Source: Lepus europaeus (taxonomy: Eukaryota > Chordata > Mammalia > Lagomorpha > Leporidae). Taken from it: a stretch of DNA of 64,000 nucleotides. The translations under genes were made by a program, and so were the position numbers. Within the stretch, counting starts at the first letter, position 1, and every line of letters starts with the position of its first letter. Of this stretch, positions 22,576-35,300 are shown in pieces. The stretch lies in assembly GCF_033115175.1 (NCBI RefSeq), contig NC_084834.1:120648275-120712274 (forward strand), given 5' to 3'. The notes beneath the pieces were generated by a model. The model did no database searches. It was given only the letters and a program-made list of their open reading frames with translations, and was not told where the DNA came from.

Positions 22576-24224
22576 CCAAATAGGTATTTTTAAACAGTTG
22601 AATAGGATGCTGCTTCTGGCTTGCTCACTACAGCTTCCTCAGACTCACAGGCTCTGATGAGGGCATTTGTGAAGTGTCCCGGTTCTCTGCTTTTTGTAGC
22701 TGCACGGTACTGTAGTGTGCACGTGTGCCATAGTTTATACACTTAATCCTCTAGGAATGGATATGGAGGGTATGTAAAAAACCTTGCTTTTGTTAACAAT
22801 GTTATGTGCCTGTGCATGTGTTATTTTGTTTCTTTCCCAAACTCTCTTTGGGATCAAGTTCTAGAAAAAAAAAATTAAATTGCTTGGTTCAAGAGTAACT
22901 GTATATGTACATTTTCAAGATACGTTCAAATTCCTCTCTTGGGCAATTTGTGTCATTTCACCTTTCAGCAGCGAAAAATGAGAGGACCTATTTCACATAC
23001 CCAGTGGCGTATTGTTAAATTTCCAGATTTTTTGATAATCTTACAGGTGAGAAATGGAACCACACCATGGATTTAATTTGCATTTCTCTTATTTAGTCAA
23101 GGTTGAGCATGTTTTCCTGTGCTTAAATGGCTTTGGATTCTTTTCCTATGAGCTGTCTGTGTTTTGCCAATAGGGCTGTAGGGTTTTCTCTACTCCTCAT
23201 TTTAGGAGCCTGTTATATATGAAAAATATTAGAAAGCTTTTTTCTAGTTCTCCATTTGTCATTTGACTTTATCTATCATTTTTGTACATATTTTTATGTA
23301 GTTAAATTAATCATTTCCCCTTTGTTTCTGGGTTTTGAATCCCAGCTAGGAGAGTTTTTCCCACTCTCACTTTATAAAAAAAAAACTTGTCAATGTTTTC
23401 TTTTGGTAGACATATGGTAATCTGTTTTTCCTTTTAAACAGTTTTATTGAGATATAGTTTACATCCCATACAATTGACCAATTTAAAGTGTACAGTTCAA
23501 TAGTTTTGGGCTTATTACATTATTTTTAAAATGTCATAAAATACATTTAACATTAAATTTTCTATTGTAACTATTATAAAATGTACAGTTTGGTGGTATT
23601 AATTATATTCACAATATTGTGCAACCATCACCATTTCCAAAACTTTTCATCACCCAAAAGAAACACTTCATAACTGTACAGCAATAACGCTCTATTCTTC
23701 CCTTCTCCAAGTCCCTGCTAATCTTCACTCTGTTTGAACTTTCCCACTCTTGATAGCTCTTCTAAGTGGAGTCATGTGATATGCGTCCCCTTGCGTCAGG
23801 CTTACTTCTCTCAGCACTGGGCTTTCAAGGTTCATTCACGTTGCAGCATATATCAAAACTTCATTCCGTTTTAAGATTGAATAATATCTCCTCGTACAGC
23901 CATACTGCATTTTGCTTATCTATTCATTTGTTGATAGACAGTTTTGTCATTCCCATCTTCTGGCTATTGTGAGTAATGGTGCAAGCAGCCCGGGATGCCA
24001 AGCTACTGTGGACATGAGTGTGCAAATATCTGTTCATGTCTCTGCTTGGAATCCCCTTCAGTCTGTGCTGATGAGTGAAATTGCTGGGTCATCTGGTAAT
24101 CTCAGCGTAGCTGAAGAAATGCCCATCTGGTACGCTCAGGGGCCACATTATTCTACCGCCGAGTATATTAGGGGTTCAGTGTCTCCACATCCTTACTATC
24201 TTGCTAATATTTGTTATTTCCTAC

Positions 24225-24540
24225 ATTTTTTTATTTGAAGGCAAAGAGAGAGAGAGAGAGGAGAGGATCAGAGGAGCAGAGAGGAGAGAGAAAGAAGAAA
24301 CACTCCCTATTATTGATTCACTTCCCAGATGCCCACAACAGCCAAGATTAGGCCCAGGTTGAGGCTGGAAGTTGGGAACTCAATCCAGGTCTATCAGAGC
24401 CATCTAGGTGAGCCGTCACTTGCTACCTCCCAGGGTGTGCATTAGCAGGGAGCTAGAATTGGGAGTCAGAGCCAGAACTTGAACCTAGGTACTTCAGCTT
24501 AGGAGGCAGGTGTCTTAGCTGCTACGCCAAACACCAACCC
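24225..24540 (-). mobile_element. CSINE, antisense, diverged
   Basis: Reversed tail at 24225, GA tract at about 24247-24295, reversed head ending acaccaaccc at 24540. Inserted in the antisense LINE-1. Confidence 0.85.
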
Positions 24541-24988
24541 TTTTTTTTTTTTTTAAATAATAGTTATCCTAGTAGGTGTGAGGTGGTATCTCCTTATGGT
24601 TTTAATTCCTATTTGCCTAATGACTAATAATGTTGAATATCTTCTCCTTGCTCTTATCAGCTATTCATTTATCTCCTTTGCAGAAACATTGATTCAAATC
24701 CTTTGCCTATTTGTATTTGGGCTATTTGGCTTTTTGTGACTGATTTGTAGGAGTTCTTTACATTTTCTGGATATTAAGCTCTTTTATGATGTATGGTTTG
24801 CAAATATGTTCTCTCATTCTGCATGTTTGTTTTTAAGTTTTATAAAGTTCAATTTATTTTTGTTGTTATTCATACTTTCAATATAATAAGAATCCATTGC
24901 CAAACCCTAGTTCCTAAATGTTTATCCCTATGATTATTCTAAGAGTTTTACATTTTTAATCTCTATGTTTAGGTCACTGGTTCATTTT

Positions 24989-25322
24989 TTTTTTAAAAAG
25001 ATTTTATTCATTTTATTTGAGAGGTAGAGTTACAGACAGTGAGAGGAAGAGACAGAGAGAAAGGTCTTCCTTCCAATGGTTCACTCGCCAGATGGCCGCA
25101 ATGGCTGGAGCTGCGCCGATCCAAAGCCAGGAGCCAGGAGCTTCTTCCTGGTCTTCCACATGGGTGCAGGGGCCCAAGGACTTGGGCCAGCTTCTACTGC
25201 TTTCCCAGGCCATAGCAGAGAGCTGGATTGGAAGAAGAGCAGCCGGGACTAGAACTGGCGCCCATATGGGATGCTGACGCCGCAGGCAGAGGATTAACCT
25301 CCTGCACCACGTCGCCGGCCCC
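24989..25322 (-). mobile_element. CSINE with 14-bp target-site duplication, antisense
   Basis: cactggttcatttt at 24975-24988 and 25323-25336. It cleanly interrupts the LINE-1. Confidence 0.96.
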
Positions 25323-25972
25323 CACTGGTTCATTTTGAGTTAGTTTTTATCTGTGGTATAAGTAGGGGTCCAACTTATTCTTCTGACTGTGGATAATAAA
25401 TGAATCCCATCACCATCTGTTGACAAGATTATTGTCAGTCCTTTGAACAGATTTGGTACCCTTGTAAAGAGTCAGTTGACCACAGGTGCATGGATTTTTG
25501 AACTCTCAGTTCAATTCTGTTGGTCTCCCTGTCTATTGTTAGGCCTATATCACACTGTTTTGATTACCATAGCTTTGTGGTGGTAAGTTTTGAAATTAGG
25601 AAACGTGAATACTTATATTCTATACTTATTTGTCAAGATTCTTTGACTATTTGGGGCCCCTTGAATTTTGAGTATAAACTTTCAATTCCTGGAAAAATGG
25701 CTGTTGGAATTATGATAGGAATTGCATTAAATGTGCAGACTGCTTTGGGTACTATTGATATCTTCAGAATATTAAGTCTTCTTATCCATCTGTGTGGAAT
25801 GCCTTGTATATTTAAATCTTTTAAAGCACTTCTTGATACTCTTTGGGAGAATACTGATTTAGTCAAAACTATCCATCTCCTTCCAACATTGCCAAGAAAC
25901 ACAATGGCAAAACATCCCGAATATTGAATGGTTGCATTAAAACGCATTTCACTGTAATTCATAAAGCGTTAC

Positions 25973-25978
25973 TTTATT
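25973..25978 (-). terminator. EXOC1L: EXOC1L polyadenylation signal AATAAA
   Basis: AATAAA on the minus strand, about 120 bases past the stop codon, giving a short 3' UTR that would end near 25950-25960. A decayed antisense LINE-1 begins immediately beyond it, so the gene ends at the edge of old transposon sequence. Confidence 0.65.
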
Positions 25979-26096
25979 TCCATATAAATAATAGTCACTG
26001 GTGATGTGTGCGACAAAACAAAATTTTCACTAATGATGTGCACCTGGGGGACCACTTGCCCAGGAGACAACCAGTGAAGGAATATGGTATACATCT

Positions 26097-26363
26097 TCAA
26101 AGCGGTAGAGGACAGAGGGATAAGCACACAAGATTGAAGGCGTAAAAGCATATTCGCATAAGGACCAAGCAGTCCTTGTTGTTGGAGGACCAAATGGAGT
26201 CATCATTTATGTATGTAGAATCAAAGTTCACAATCTGCAAGTCCTTCTTGAGATAGGCATGATTCAGCTTATTCACAGTTCGAGCAAAGGCGTATTTAGA
26301 AGCACAACTGTAGGCTTCCAGACTGTACACTTTCTTGAAGTGCAGATCAAAAAATGGATTGTC
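26097..26363 (-). CDS. EXOC1L: EXOC1L coding exon 3 and stop
   Basis: The acceptor is ctctttctcttctag|GAC. The exon encodes [19 protein letters not shown] through to the C-terminal LSLCPLPL, with TGA at 26099-26097 (88 codons plus stop). The motif NPFFDLHF parallels NPEFDLHF in the Sec3 N-terminal domain of EXOC1 (recalled from the human protein). Confidence 0.95.
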
Positions 26364-29300
26364 CTAGAAGAGAAAGAGAGACGTGATTTAATTTGCAACC
26401 AGGAAAGTAGTTTCCTGGATCCTCTCATAGTCTCTTGGATATGTTTATTGATTGTAAAGTATCAGTATCAAATATATTTCTAAAATCTATAAACGAGCTT
26501 TCCAAAGCTACCTGCTTCAAATGTAATTGCTTCTCCAAAAATCAACAAGGGGGAAGACTATTTTGAAGCACCTGTAACTTTTAAGTCGGACAAATAACAC
26601 ATGCTTCAGAGCTGCATCAAGTCTTCCCAGAGTGCTAGATGTAAGAGGACAGGGAGGGGTGGAAGAAGAGAGTGAACCCATTTACAGGCTGGTGTGGAGG
26701 GGGGAGGGTGTGTGGTTCCTCAGTCTTTAGAGACTGGCCCTTTGTGCTGTTTCACTGGTAGACAGGGGAAACCCAGGGTGGCTAGTTAGCCTTTGGCATA
26801 CTACAGATCACCACCAATGTACTGAGTTTGATGTTAACAGCAAGAAATTACCTTTGATGGTAATAGCAAGGACCATTAAATCATTTGATTAAAACTGACA
26901 AACTGTTAAAGACTGCCTCATAGGACTGTTCAACACTCTAACTATAATTCTAGTAGAGATATTTCAAGGAAAATTGAGCATCAAACCTGAGCTAGGTCCT
27001 ACAAGTTAAAATGATAATTGCTACCGTTAACAGCAGTAACAAGAAGGCCAGCATTTCCGTTTACAAAATGCTTTTGCATTCATTATCTGCACAGCTCCTC
27101 GCTCTCCTTGAGGGCAGACACTCTGCATTATTTATCTTTGTGTCCCTGGTGCTTATCCAGGCCAACTACTGCGCAACTACTGCGTTCTCACCAAACGGTG
27201 GGCTGATCTCAAGTAGAGCGAGGAAATGACACCCTAAGTGACAAAGAGGCAGAGAGGGACCAAACCACACAGGAGTGTGACTTACTCATCAGCATGGAGT
27301 ATGTAAGCATTGCATACAAACAACTTAGGTATTTGCAATATCTTTTACATTGAGAATTCTTGCAGGAGGCAGGAAAAAGAAAAACATAGGTATGAAGCGA
27401 GACAATTGTTTGGGCCGACTGCTGTAACTATGGACCAACTACTTGTCTGGGTTGACCTTCATTTTTCCCCTTCATTTCTGATAAAGTTGCTGTGGAATTG
27501 ACATGAGATTGATCCTATGAACTGCCTAGTATGGAGCTTAGTAAACTCTAGTTCCCTTTCTCAAATGTGCCAACGATTGTGATACTGGGGTTATTATCAC
27601 CTTCTTTGACACCATGAAAAATTTTAAAAACAAAACAAGAAATGCTTTAAGAAAGAATGTGTAAGGGTGATGTGGTTTTAAATGCAGCACTCCCCCAGCC
27701 ACACCTTGCAATTTTTTTTCTAGCTCTCATCACTGCGGTTTGAAAGACAAATTCTGCAAAGAATCTCAATCGAAGGAAATCATACGTATTCCTCTCAGAC
27801 GGTACTCAGGCTCCTAGGTGTTCCTTTCCACACATAGGGCCCACATCATGTAGAAAATGTCCTCCATGCCTTTGAGATGCTTGGAGAGGCTTACTCTTTT
27901 CTTCAGCCTAATACCTGGAGGCTGGCACACACAGAACCCAAGTCTTTCCCTTTCTCCATTTCTTCTTTTCTCCCTCTCTCTCTCCACCTTTCTTTCTTTC
28001 TTTTTCTTTTTCTTTCTTTTTTTTTTTTTTTGATACAGTACTAGAACTAAAAGGGGATCTCAGATTACTTAGCAATCTCTTATTTATGGTGGGAAATTGG
28101 CTTCCAGAGAAGTGAGGTCCAGTTCACAGGTGTAGCTATTGGCAGGGCCAGGACAAGAACCAGGACATCAGTCAGCCCAGGGCCATTTTTTGCTTTGTCA
28201 TCCTTTCTCCTGCTGCACCAGACAGTCTCCAGATCCCCAGGCGTTTTGATTTCTTTCTTATAAATTGACATCAATTTCAATTCCATTCCATTTTAAAAGT
28301 TGACAACTTACTGGCATGAAATGACTCTATGCTGAAAGCCTTATCATGGTGATTGATAAAAATATAATAAATTCTGACTCCTGAGCATTCGATTCTAAAA
28401 GAGAGGAGAGGCTGACATTCCCAGAACAGCTAGGATATTTCTCCTTCATCCACGGAAAATAAATCTTTAAAAGGAATACTCTTTGGATATTAATATTTTT
28501 CTCCTGAAATTTTAGTATTTTACATCGTAATGTGATAAGGAAAACAGCAATAATCCATTTTTGTATCTTGTTCACTATGAAAGATAATGATCTTCAAGTT
28601 GAAAAGGGAGTGATCAACAACATTTGGATGAAATTAAAGACCAACGAAGGGGAAGAAACACATAGAGTAGTAGTTCCATTGAGTCTAAGTTGACAGATCT
28701 AAGGCATTGCCCAAGGCAATACTTCCTTGGCACTGACCAAACTTATAGAAAACAAATATGACATCAGTAGTATTTGAGAACTCGAGAAAAAAGAAAAGGG
28801 AAGCAAAATGGGTCAAAAATTAGGTGGGGATGGTTAATTCCTGCAACCTAAGATTAGTTAACTCGACATGGATTTCTGAAATTTGGCAAACACAGAAAAG
28901 TATAAAGAAAAACATAACAATTAAAAAACTTACAATCCCATCACACAAGATAATTATTATTAAAGAACTGGATTGTTTCATATATATGTATATATATATG
29001 AGAGTACTTCAAAAAGATTGTGGAAAAATAGAATTAAGTTTATTTTGGTGCAAAAAAATTGAAATCCATGCATACCTTTTTCATAATATGTGTTTTCCAT
29101 TAACATATAAAAATCAACTCAAAATGGATCAAACATGTACATGTAAGATGGGAAAATATAAAAGCACTAGTGGAAAACATAGGGGAAACACTCCAGGACA
29201 TTGGCATTGACAACATTTTTTTAGCTGAGATTCCAAAGCACAGGCAATAAGAGAAAAAATATGCAAATGAAATTTTATCAAACTAAGAAGTTTCCGCACA

Positions 29301-32300
29301 GCAAAGGAAACAAACAACAGAGGAAAAAGACAATCAATATTGTCTTTTTGAAACTACCCATGAACTTTTTGAAGATTTCGCTACAATGCATATACACACA
29401 CATCAATATATTTTTTATATTAAAATGTAAGATTCAGATTTCAATAATGGTAACCTAAATAGGTAAAATTGAAATAGCATTTAGAAAAGTATTATATTAA
29501 GTTGATTGAAAAAACTTACTAAATAGTGAACAGTTGTGTTCTTAAGTATTCTTTTGGAAACATGCTTTGTAGTGGTTACATAATATTCTATCACATGCAT
29601 ATGCAATAATATATTTAACCATTTCCTAAATGTGAGTATTTAGGTAGAATATATTCTGAAGAAAATGAGTACTTGGGAAACAAAGCAAGTAAGTTTAGAA
29701 TTCTTTCACCAATAAGTCATACCAAACACATAAAACTTTAAAGACAGAATTTCTAAATAAATCAAGATTATAGCAAAACATATATATTGATTTTGGGAAA
29801 GGGCGAAGTTTAGATATTCAAATCAGGTGACTAACTTTTAAATCAAGGCAGAATTAATTGCTTATGGCTAATTCTCTCCTGTATTCTCAGAGCCTACCAG
29901 GGCCTGTTATACCATATATCCTCAAGAAAGCAATGAATGAATATATGCATTTGTAGGGTATCAAACCAAAGGCGGCAAATTAACATATGTGGGCAAAGTC
30001 TGTTACTATTACTTAATAGCTATGTGATCTTGGGCAAGTTGGTTAATCTCTTTAAGTCTCATTTTTTTCATCTATAAGATAATAATAATAATAGACTCTA
30101 ACACACAGGTTATTGTGATGACCATGTGAACTTAAATGTAGACGATGGGTTCCGATACCTCTTAAGAGTTTACAAGTATGGGATGGTACCATGTAACAGA
30201 ACTAGTAGTGATAGTAATGGTAACAATTAATTACTTATAGGAATGTATGTGGTTCTGCCAACTTTATCAATTTTATTATTGGTTTGGATGAAGTTCTAAA
30301 TTTGTTATGCTTGTTAAATCTGTATCATAGTACAGCGATATCAAAAATCAAGACATTGGAAAATTTGATAGGTTAGAACTATAGGCCAAACTAATGGGCA
30401 TTTATTAGTATCAAGAAAAAAAATGAGCTTAAGTTCTAATTCATTCAACAGTAACACGATAAATGTTCATCAACTGCCTAATACCTGTGACAGAAGGCTA
30501 TGACAAAGTACAAAAAAATCATGGCCCTAGGCTTTGGAGACTCAGTCATCTGAAAGGGATATAGGGTGATCCAGCAATTAGAGTTTGAGGATTATGGCTA
30601 TAAAACATTTACATTCAAAATGCAGTTGGTTGATAGGGGTGAGAGTCATGGGTAGGACTTTACCCAATGGGAAATCGAGGAATGGGTTGAGCCATTATAA
30701 GCCTCCAGTGTCAATTCTAAGACATTATAGATGTATAAAGTTCAAGGGGGTGGGGGATCGAATTCTTTATCAACAGATGAGTTTAAGGACAGACTGGGAG
30801 AACCACTCATTATGGGGCCAAGTAGGGGAGATTGAAGTATCCACTCCCTCTCCCCTTTTAACTCTAAGATTATAAGATTTCCAAATTATATGATCCTTCT
30901 GGTGGATGAAATGGGCTTGTTGATAGTAAAATTTGAAGATGAAGAAAGGAATTCTGTCATGGAGGAGGTTGGATTGGTGAGAGAGAATGGGGGGCGCATC
31001 ATGTATTTGGAAAAATGGCATTTAAAATTTCTGGACTGACATGTAGATTGTATCTAATCTATCACGAGGCCCTTGGGAAGGATGCTTTTAAATTTAATAG
31101 GCAAAATTCAAAATTCACAATCATAAAAGCAGAACAAAAAAGCCAGTAGATCACCTCAGCAGATTAAACCATACCACTCAAGAACAATATAATGTCATCT
31201 CAACACCTACTGCATGCCAAGAATATATGAAATAGGATATTGAACATAAAGATCTCTAGTATATGGACCCCACTTCTCCCTTATAAAATATAACACTTAC
31301 GGTATCTGCTTCTTTTCCATCAATCATCTGCAGATCGTTCAAAGACCACTTTTTTGTTACTTCATATTTTTCATCTAAACCTATTCTGTAGTGTTTCACC
31401 ATAATTATTTTTACTTCTTCATTTTTGGTCACTGCAGGACAGAAAAATTCTTAGTTTACATAAGTGTTTAGAAGAAATGAATTATTCAAGTCACTCTTTT
31501 CAGTATTTTTATATCTCTTTTTATGTAATGACCTTGAACCCACATTCTGGCTGTACCCAGATTTTGCAGATTGATATAGCCTTCACAAGTATGCCCCTAA
31601 ATCTGCACAGAGGGTTCATGTTACTCTGGCTACAGCTGTGGTCACATAATGCCACAATGATGCCTGCAAGGCTGTGTGCTTTGAGCTCTGAGCTTTGTGG
31701 TAGAGAATGGGATTCAACTTGGAGCAGAAAATCAGAGGCTCACTTTAGCTTCTAGGTAGTGCCTACATGTTGACTAGGGCACAAAAGACAATTTAAGAAA
31801 ATAAGGCCAGAAGAGTAAACAGTTCTGTTGACACAGCAACACAGTGTTGAGCTGAAGGGTGACCAAGCAAATACTGCAGGAACTATGAACACTTTTTTTT
31901 TTTTTAAATTCTTTGTGAGACTTTCAATGGAGACCTGTTTGCACCATAGCTGTTTACCTGTTTGGTATTGTTTGAGATTGTTAATCCTGTCAAATGTGTC
32001 TCTCCAACTCTAATATTCAAACTTTGCTGCAGACACAAAAGGTTTTAGTACTACAGTTAGATGTGGGAAAATCTTGCTTATTTTATGAGATCAAACTATG
32101 GACATAATCAGCTGTTCCTAAAGTCAATTGTCTTTGGCTTCCTATAAACACATAAGAATCAACATTTGAGCATAGGGCCCATAAATTGAAAATTATCAGT
32201 GAGACAAAAAAAGGAATATTTACTGAGGATTGGTTATTTGATGCATTATAGGAACCACTAGAGATATAAACAAGAGAAATGGTCCCCGCCCTCTAGGCAG

Positions 32301-35300
32301 TTATAGCTTTGTCGAGGAGACAAGGATAACACACATGAGTCTCATATGATAGTATATTATAAAGAAATACAGGTAGAAATCAAATACCTGAAATTTTCTT
32401 CAAGATGGATACTTAGAGAGTTACAAATCAGTTCTGTCTTCTAAAAGTGATACCAGAATTTGATTTGAGACTGCTGGTTCTGGAAAGTACCACTGTGGCA
32501 TACCCTCCCAACTATATACATAAAGGGATACATTACAGTATAACTGCAGTTATAGATGTGTGATGTGAGGCAAATTATCCAAGGATGTCTCAAAATTCAT
32601 AGAAAATGGAATTAAAGGATGTTTATTTTGGTTCAAAGAATTTGTGAAATCCGTGCATTTGTTTTTTGCAACATGCATTTTCCAGGAACTGTGTGAAGAC
32701 CCTTTGAACATTCAACAGCTCTGAGAAGGGCAAAGACTGGAATAATTAAGGAAGAATGGAAGACATAGAAGTTGAGATGGTTTTAAAATTAATCCAGTAG
32801 AGATGGGGGTTGTTCTGAAGACATTTCCAGGTGAGAATGGCATGAGGAAGACAATGGAAGCTAAACATACAGGCGGAATGAGAGAGCCGACGGTAGCTAT
32901 TGCTGGATGTATGACACTAGGGGCCATAGAACTAACTAGGTTGAGAAGGTTGAGACAAAACTTTGAAAGACTCTGGACTTGAAATGCCACAGCACTGGTG
33001 TGGATCTGTGGTGTCTGAATCACCTCTGGTGGGAGGGCTGGGAGGCTGGGCTGGGCAGGGCAGTGAGGGCTCCAGAGCCAATGTCTGTGAAGAGAGTGAT
33101 TAGTCTTCAACGGTGCAGGTTAAACTGAGATCCAAGCAACCCGCAGAGCTCACAGTCAGTGAAGGAACTGAGAAGGGAGTCTGAGCAGGTTGTCCAGTCT
33201 CAGGAGAGTCCCAGTCAGTGGCAGGTATTCAGGGAGGGTGCATCTAGCAATGCGCATTCAGATAAAAGCCTGCCCTGGTAAAGGAGTCCTTTCTGGTAGC
33301 AGTCATACACATGCTCTGTTGAAGAGGAAAAGTAGTGTACAATGGACTTAGGGGTAGTGCCTGGCTCACAGTAACGGCTCACCTGTTTGGTTTGTTTTAG
33401 AGGCTGCTGTAGTAACCAAGGCTTGGGATGGGAGTTGGTGAAATAGAAGCAGCAAATGCAAGCAAGGTTTCAAATGTGTTGTTGACAGCACTGGGTGGGA
33501 ACCAATCCCGGGCAGCAAAGCCCAAAAGCAGAGTGTGGAGGGTGAGGGGGTTGGATGGAATAATGAGTTTTGTTTCTGGCATACACATGAGGTAACCTCA
33601 GGAGAGAATGAGGGAAGTTTTCTAGTCTATGGGTGGGGATATAGATTTGGGATTTTTTATCTATGCAGAGGTTTCCAAGAAGATTGGTAGGGGAGAGAGC
33701 AGAGGAAAAAGTGGAGAAGGAAATGATGCTGGCAAAGAGGTGTTGAGAAGGACCTCAAAAACGAGACAGGTCCAACCATGCTAACTCTGTGGAAATCAAG
33801 AGTGGGGAGCATTTCAGAGTTCTGGAGAGCTTCCTGCGAAGTCGCTTTTCAGGCAGGGTTCAGCCCCAGCGTGGACCAAGGAGCTGGGAGGAGCATCAGT
33901 TCCTCCACATGGCAGCTTCTCATGCCTGTTGGGGGCAGCAGTCAGCCTGTACAGGACACCTTCCCTTTCTCACACAGACTTGTGCCAGGCACCGGGTTGG
34001 ATGGGATTAAACGGACTAATAGGAAGAGAGACCAAACACATATGGTTAGATCACACGCTCCAGGAATTTGAAGGGAGAGTTACATATCTGGGGAGCAGAG
34101 GGAACAATTTAAGGTCTTGTTTATGGAGAAGGCAAAAAGGAAGAATTCAGGACTTAGGGTCAAGGGGTCATTTCAGAGTCTAACTTCTATTAGGCAGAGT
34201 TGGTGGCTTCTGCTCAACTATTCCTAAAGATGGTGCATCTCCACTGGCTGAGATGAGGGCTGGGGGGAAAGGGAAAGATTAGAAGAGAAGTTGTCAGGCC
34301 AGTGCTTGGCATGGAGGCACAGTTGACTTAGCCATACTGACTAAGGACATGACCGTGGAGGCAGTGTGTCTGCCCAGATGAAAACTCAACCTCAGTGCCG
34401 CAAGACTTTGTGCCTGCTCCAGCACACCATCTCACCAGACCCTCAGCAGGGGCCAGCGTGAGGGTGGTTGTGTGTGTGTGTGTGTGTGAGTGTGCGAAGA
34501 AGTAACTATAGTTCGTAGGCAAATACGATGTTCAGAGAGCAAACTCCACAACCTCATCTATACGTTGTGATAACCAGCTAACGAACTGCAGCCCTACTCA
34601 TATATTTCAGCAAACTGATAAATATTTGAGTGTCTTTTTTTTTTTTCTTTTGCATCAAACACTGTGCTAGGAACTGAAAAAGATAGTTCCCTTAAGCACC
34701 ATTCTGCTGTCACCTGGTTTGCAGGGAGTGGGGTTTCTGTCTGCAAATGGAGGCACAAGGGAGGGCAGGGTGAGGCAGGGACCTGGAACATGGGAAAGTG
34801 CTCTGAGCCATACCGGGCAGGAGGGGACAGCAGGACGAGGAAAGGTACAAAGAGAGGTCTGTGGAAGCATCCATACAAAGGCAGGCAATCCTAGAGTCAG
34901 TTCCAGGTCTTTGGTGTTGTGGGCGCCCTGTGGGGTTGGGCAGGTGGCAGGCACACAGTGGGGCAGGAGCTAGCACGCGGTTTTCTGAAACACCAGGTTG
35001 ATGAGTGCAAAGGCTGCTTTGAAAGCTGCGTTGGGGGAAGCTGGGGAGTGTCACCACGGGATTTTAAGTGAATATGCAGGCTGAGCTTTCCATTCTAGGA
35101 ACTTCTTTGGGGGAGAAAATAGATGTTCAGAAAACAGGATTGATGTGTCATCAAGTTTCCTGACGTTAGCGGTCAGTGTCCATGAACACCCAAGTAAGAA
35201 AATAAAAAAGCATGCTTTGCAAGCCAATCTTTGGTAAAATCTTGTGGTCCAGAGAGAGTGCAGCTTTCTCGATGGGACAAAACAGGCACCTTTGGAGCTA

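Larger units (their letters stand above)
22593..25915 (-). mobile_element. Old LINE-1 sequence (ORF2 3' half and 3' UTR), antisense
   Basis: Reading right to left: remnants of the ORF2 C-terminal region (frame at 25962-25633 with ILKISIVPKAVCTFNAIPI), the region complementary to tggctattgtgagtaatgg near 23962, and the 3' UTR starting gttttattgagatatag near 23442. 22600-23400 seems to be a second, older copy in the same orientation. Two antisense CSINEs interrupt it. All reading frames are broken. Confidence 0.82.
26364..31300 (-). other. EXOC1L: EXOC1L intron 2
   Basis: AT-rich intron of 4.9 kb. It contains a probable L2 3' fragment (about 27090-27210), a pyrimidine tract (27968-28031), a mariner MITE split by LINE-1 (29004-29375) and a MIR (about 29990-30160). 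The rest (26364-27080, 27215-27960, 28220-28990, 29380-29985, 30165-31300) shows nothing I can name. Confidence 0.8.

Noticed and set aside
25633-25962. 109-codon minus-strand frame next to EXOC1L
   Set aside because: The sequence RRLNILKISIVPKAVCTFNA is LINE-1 ORF2, not an extra EXOC1L exon.
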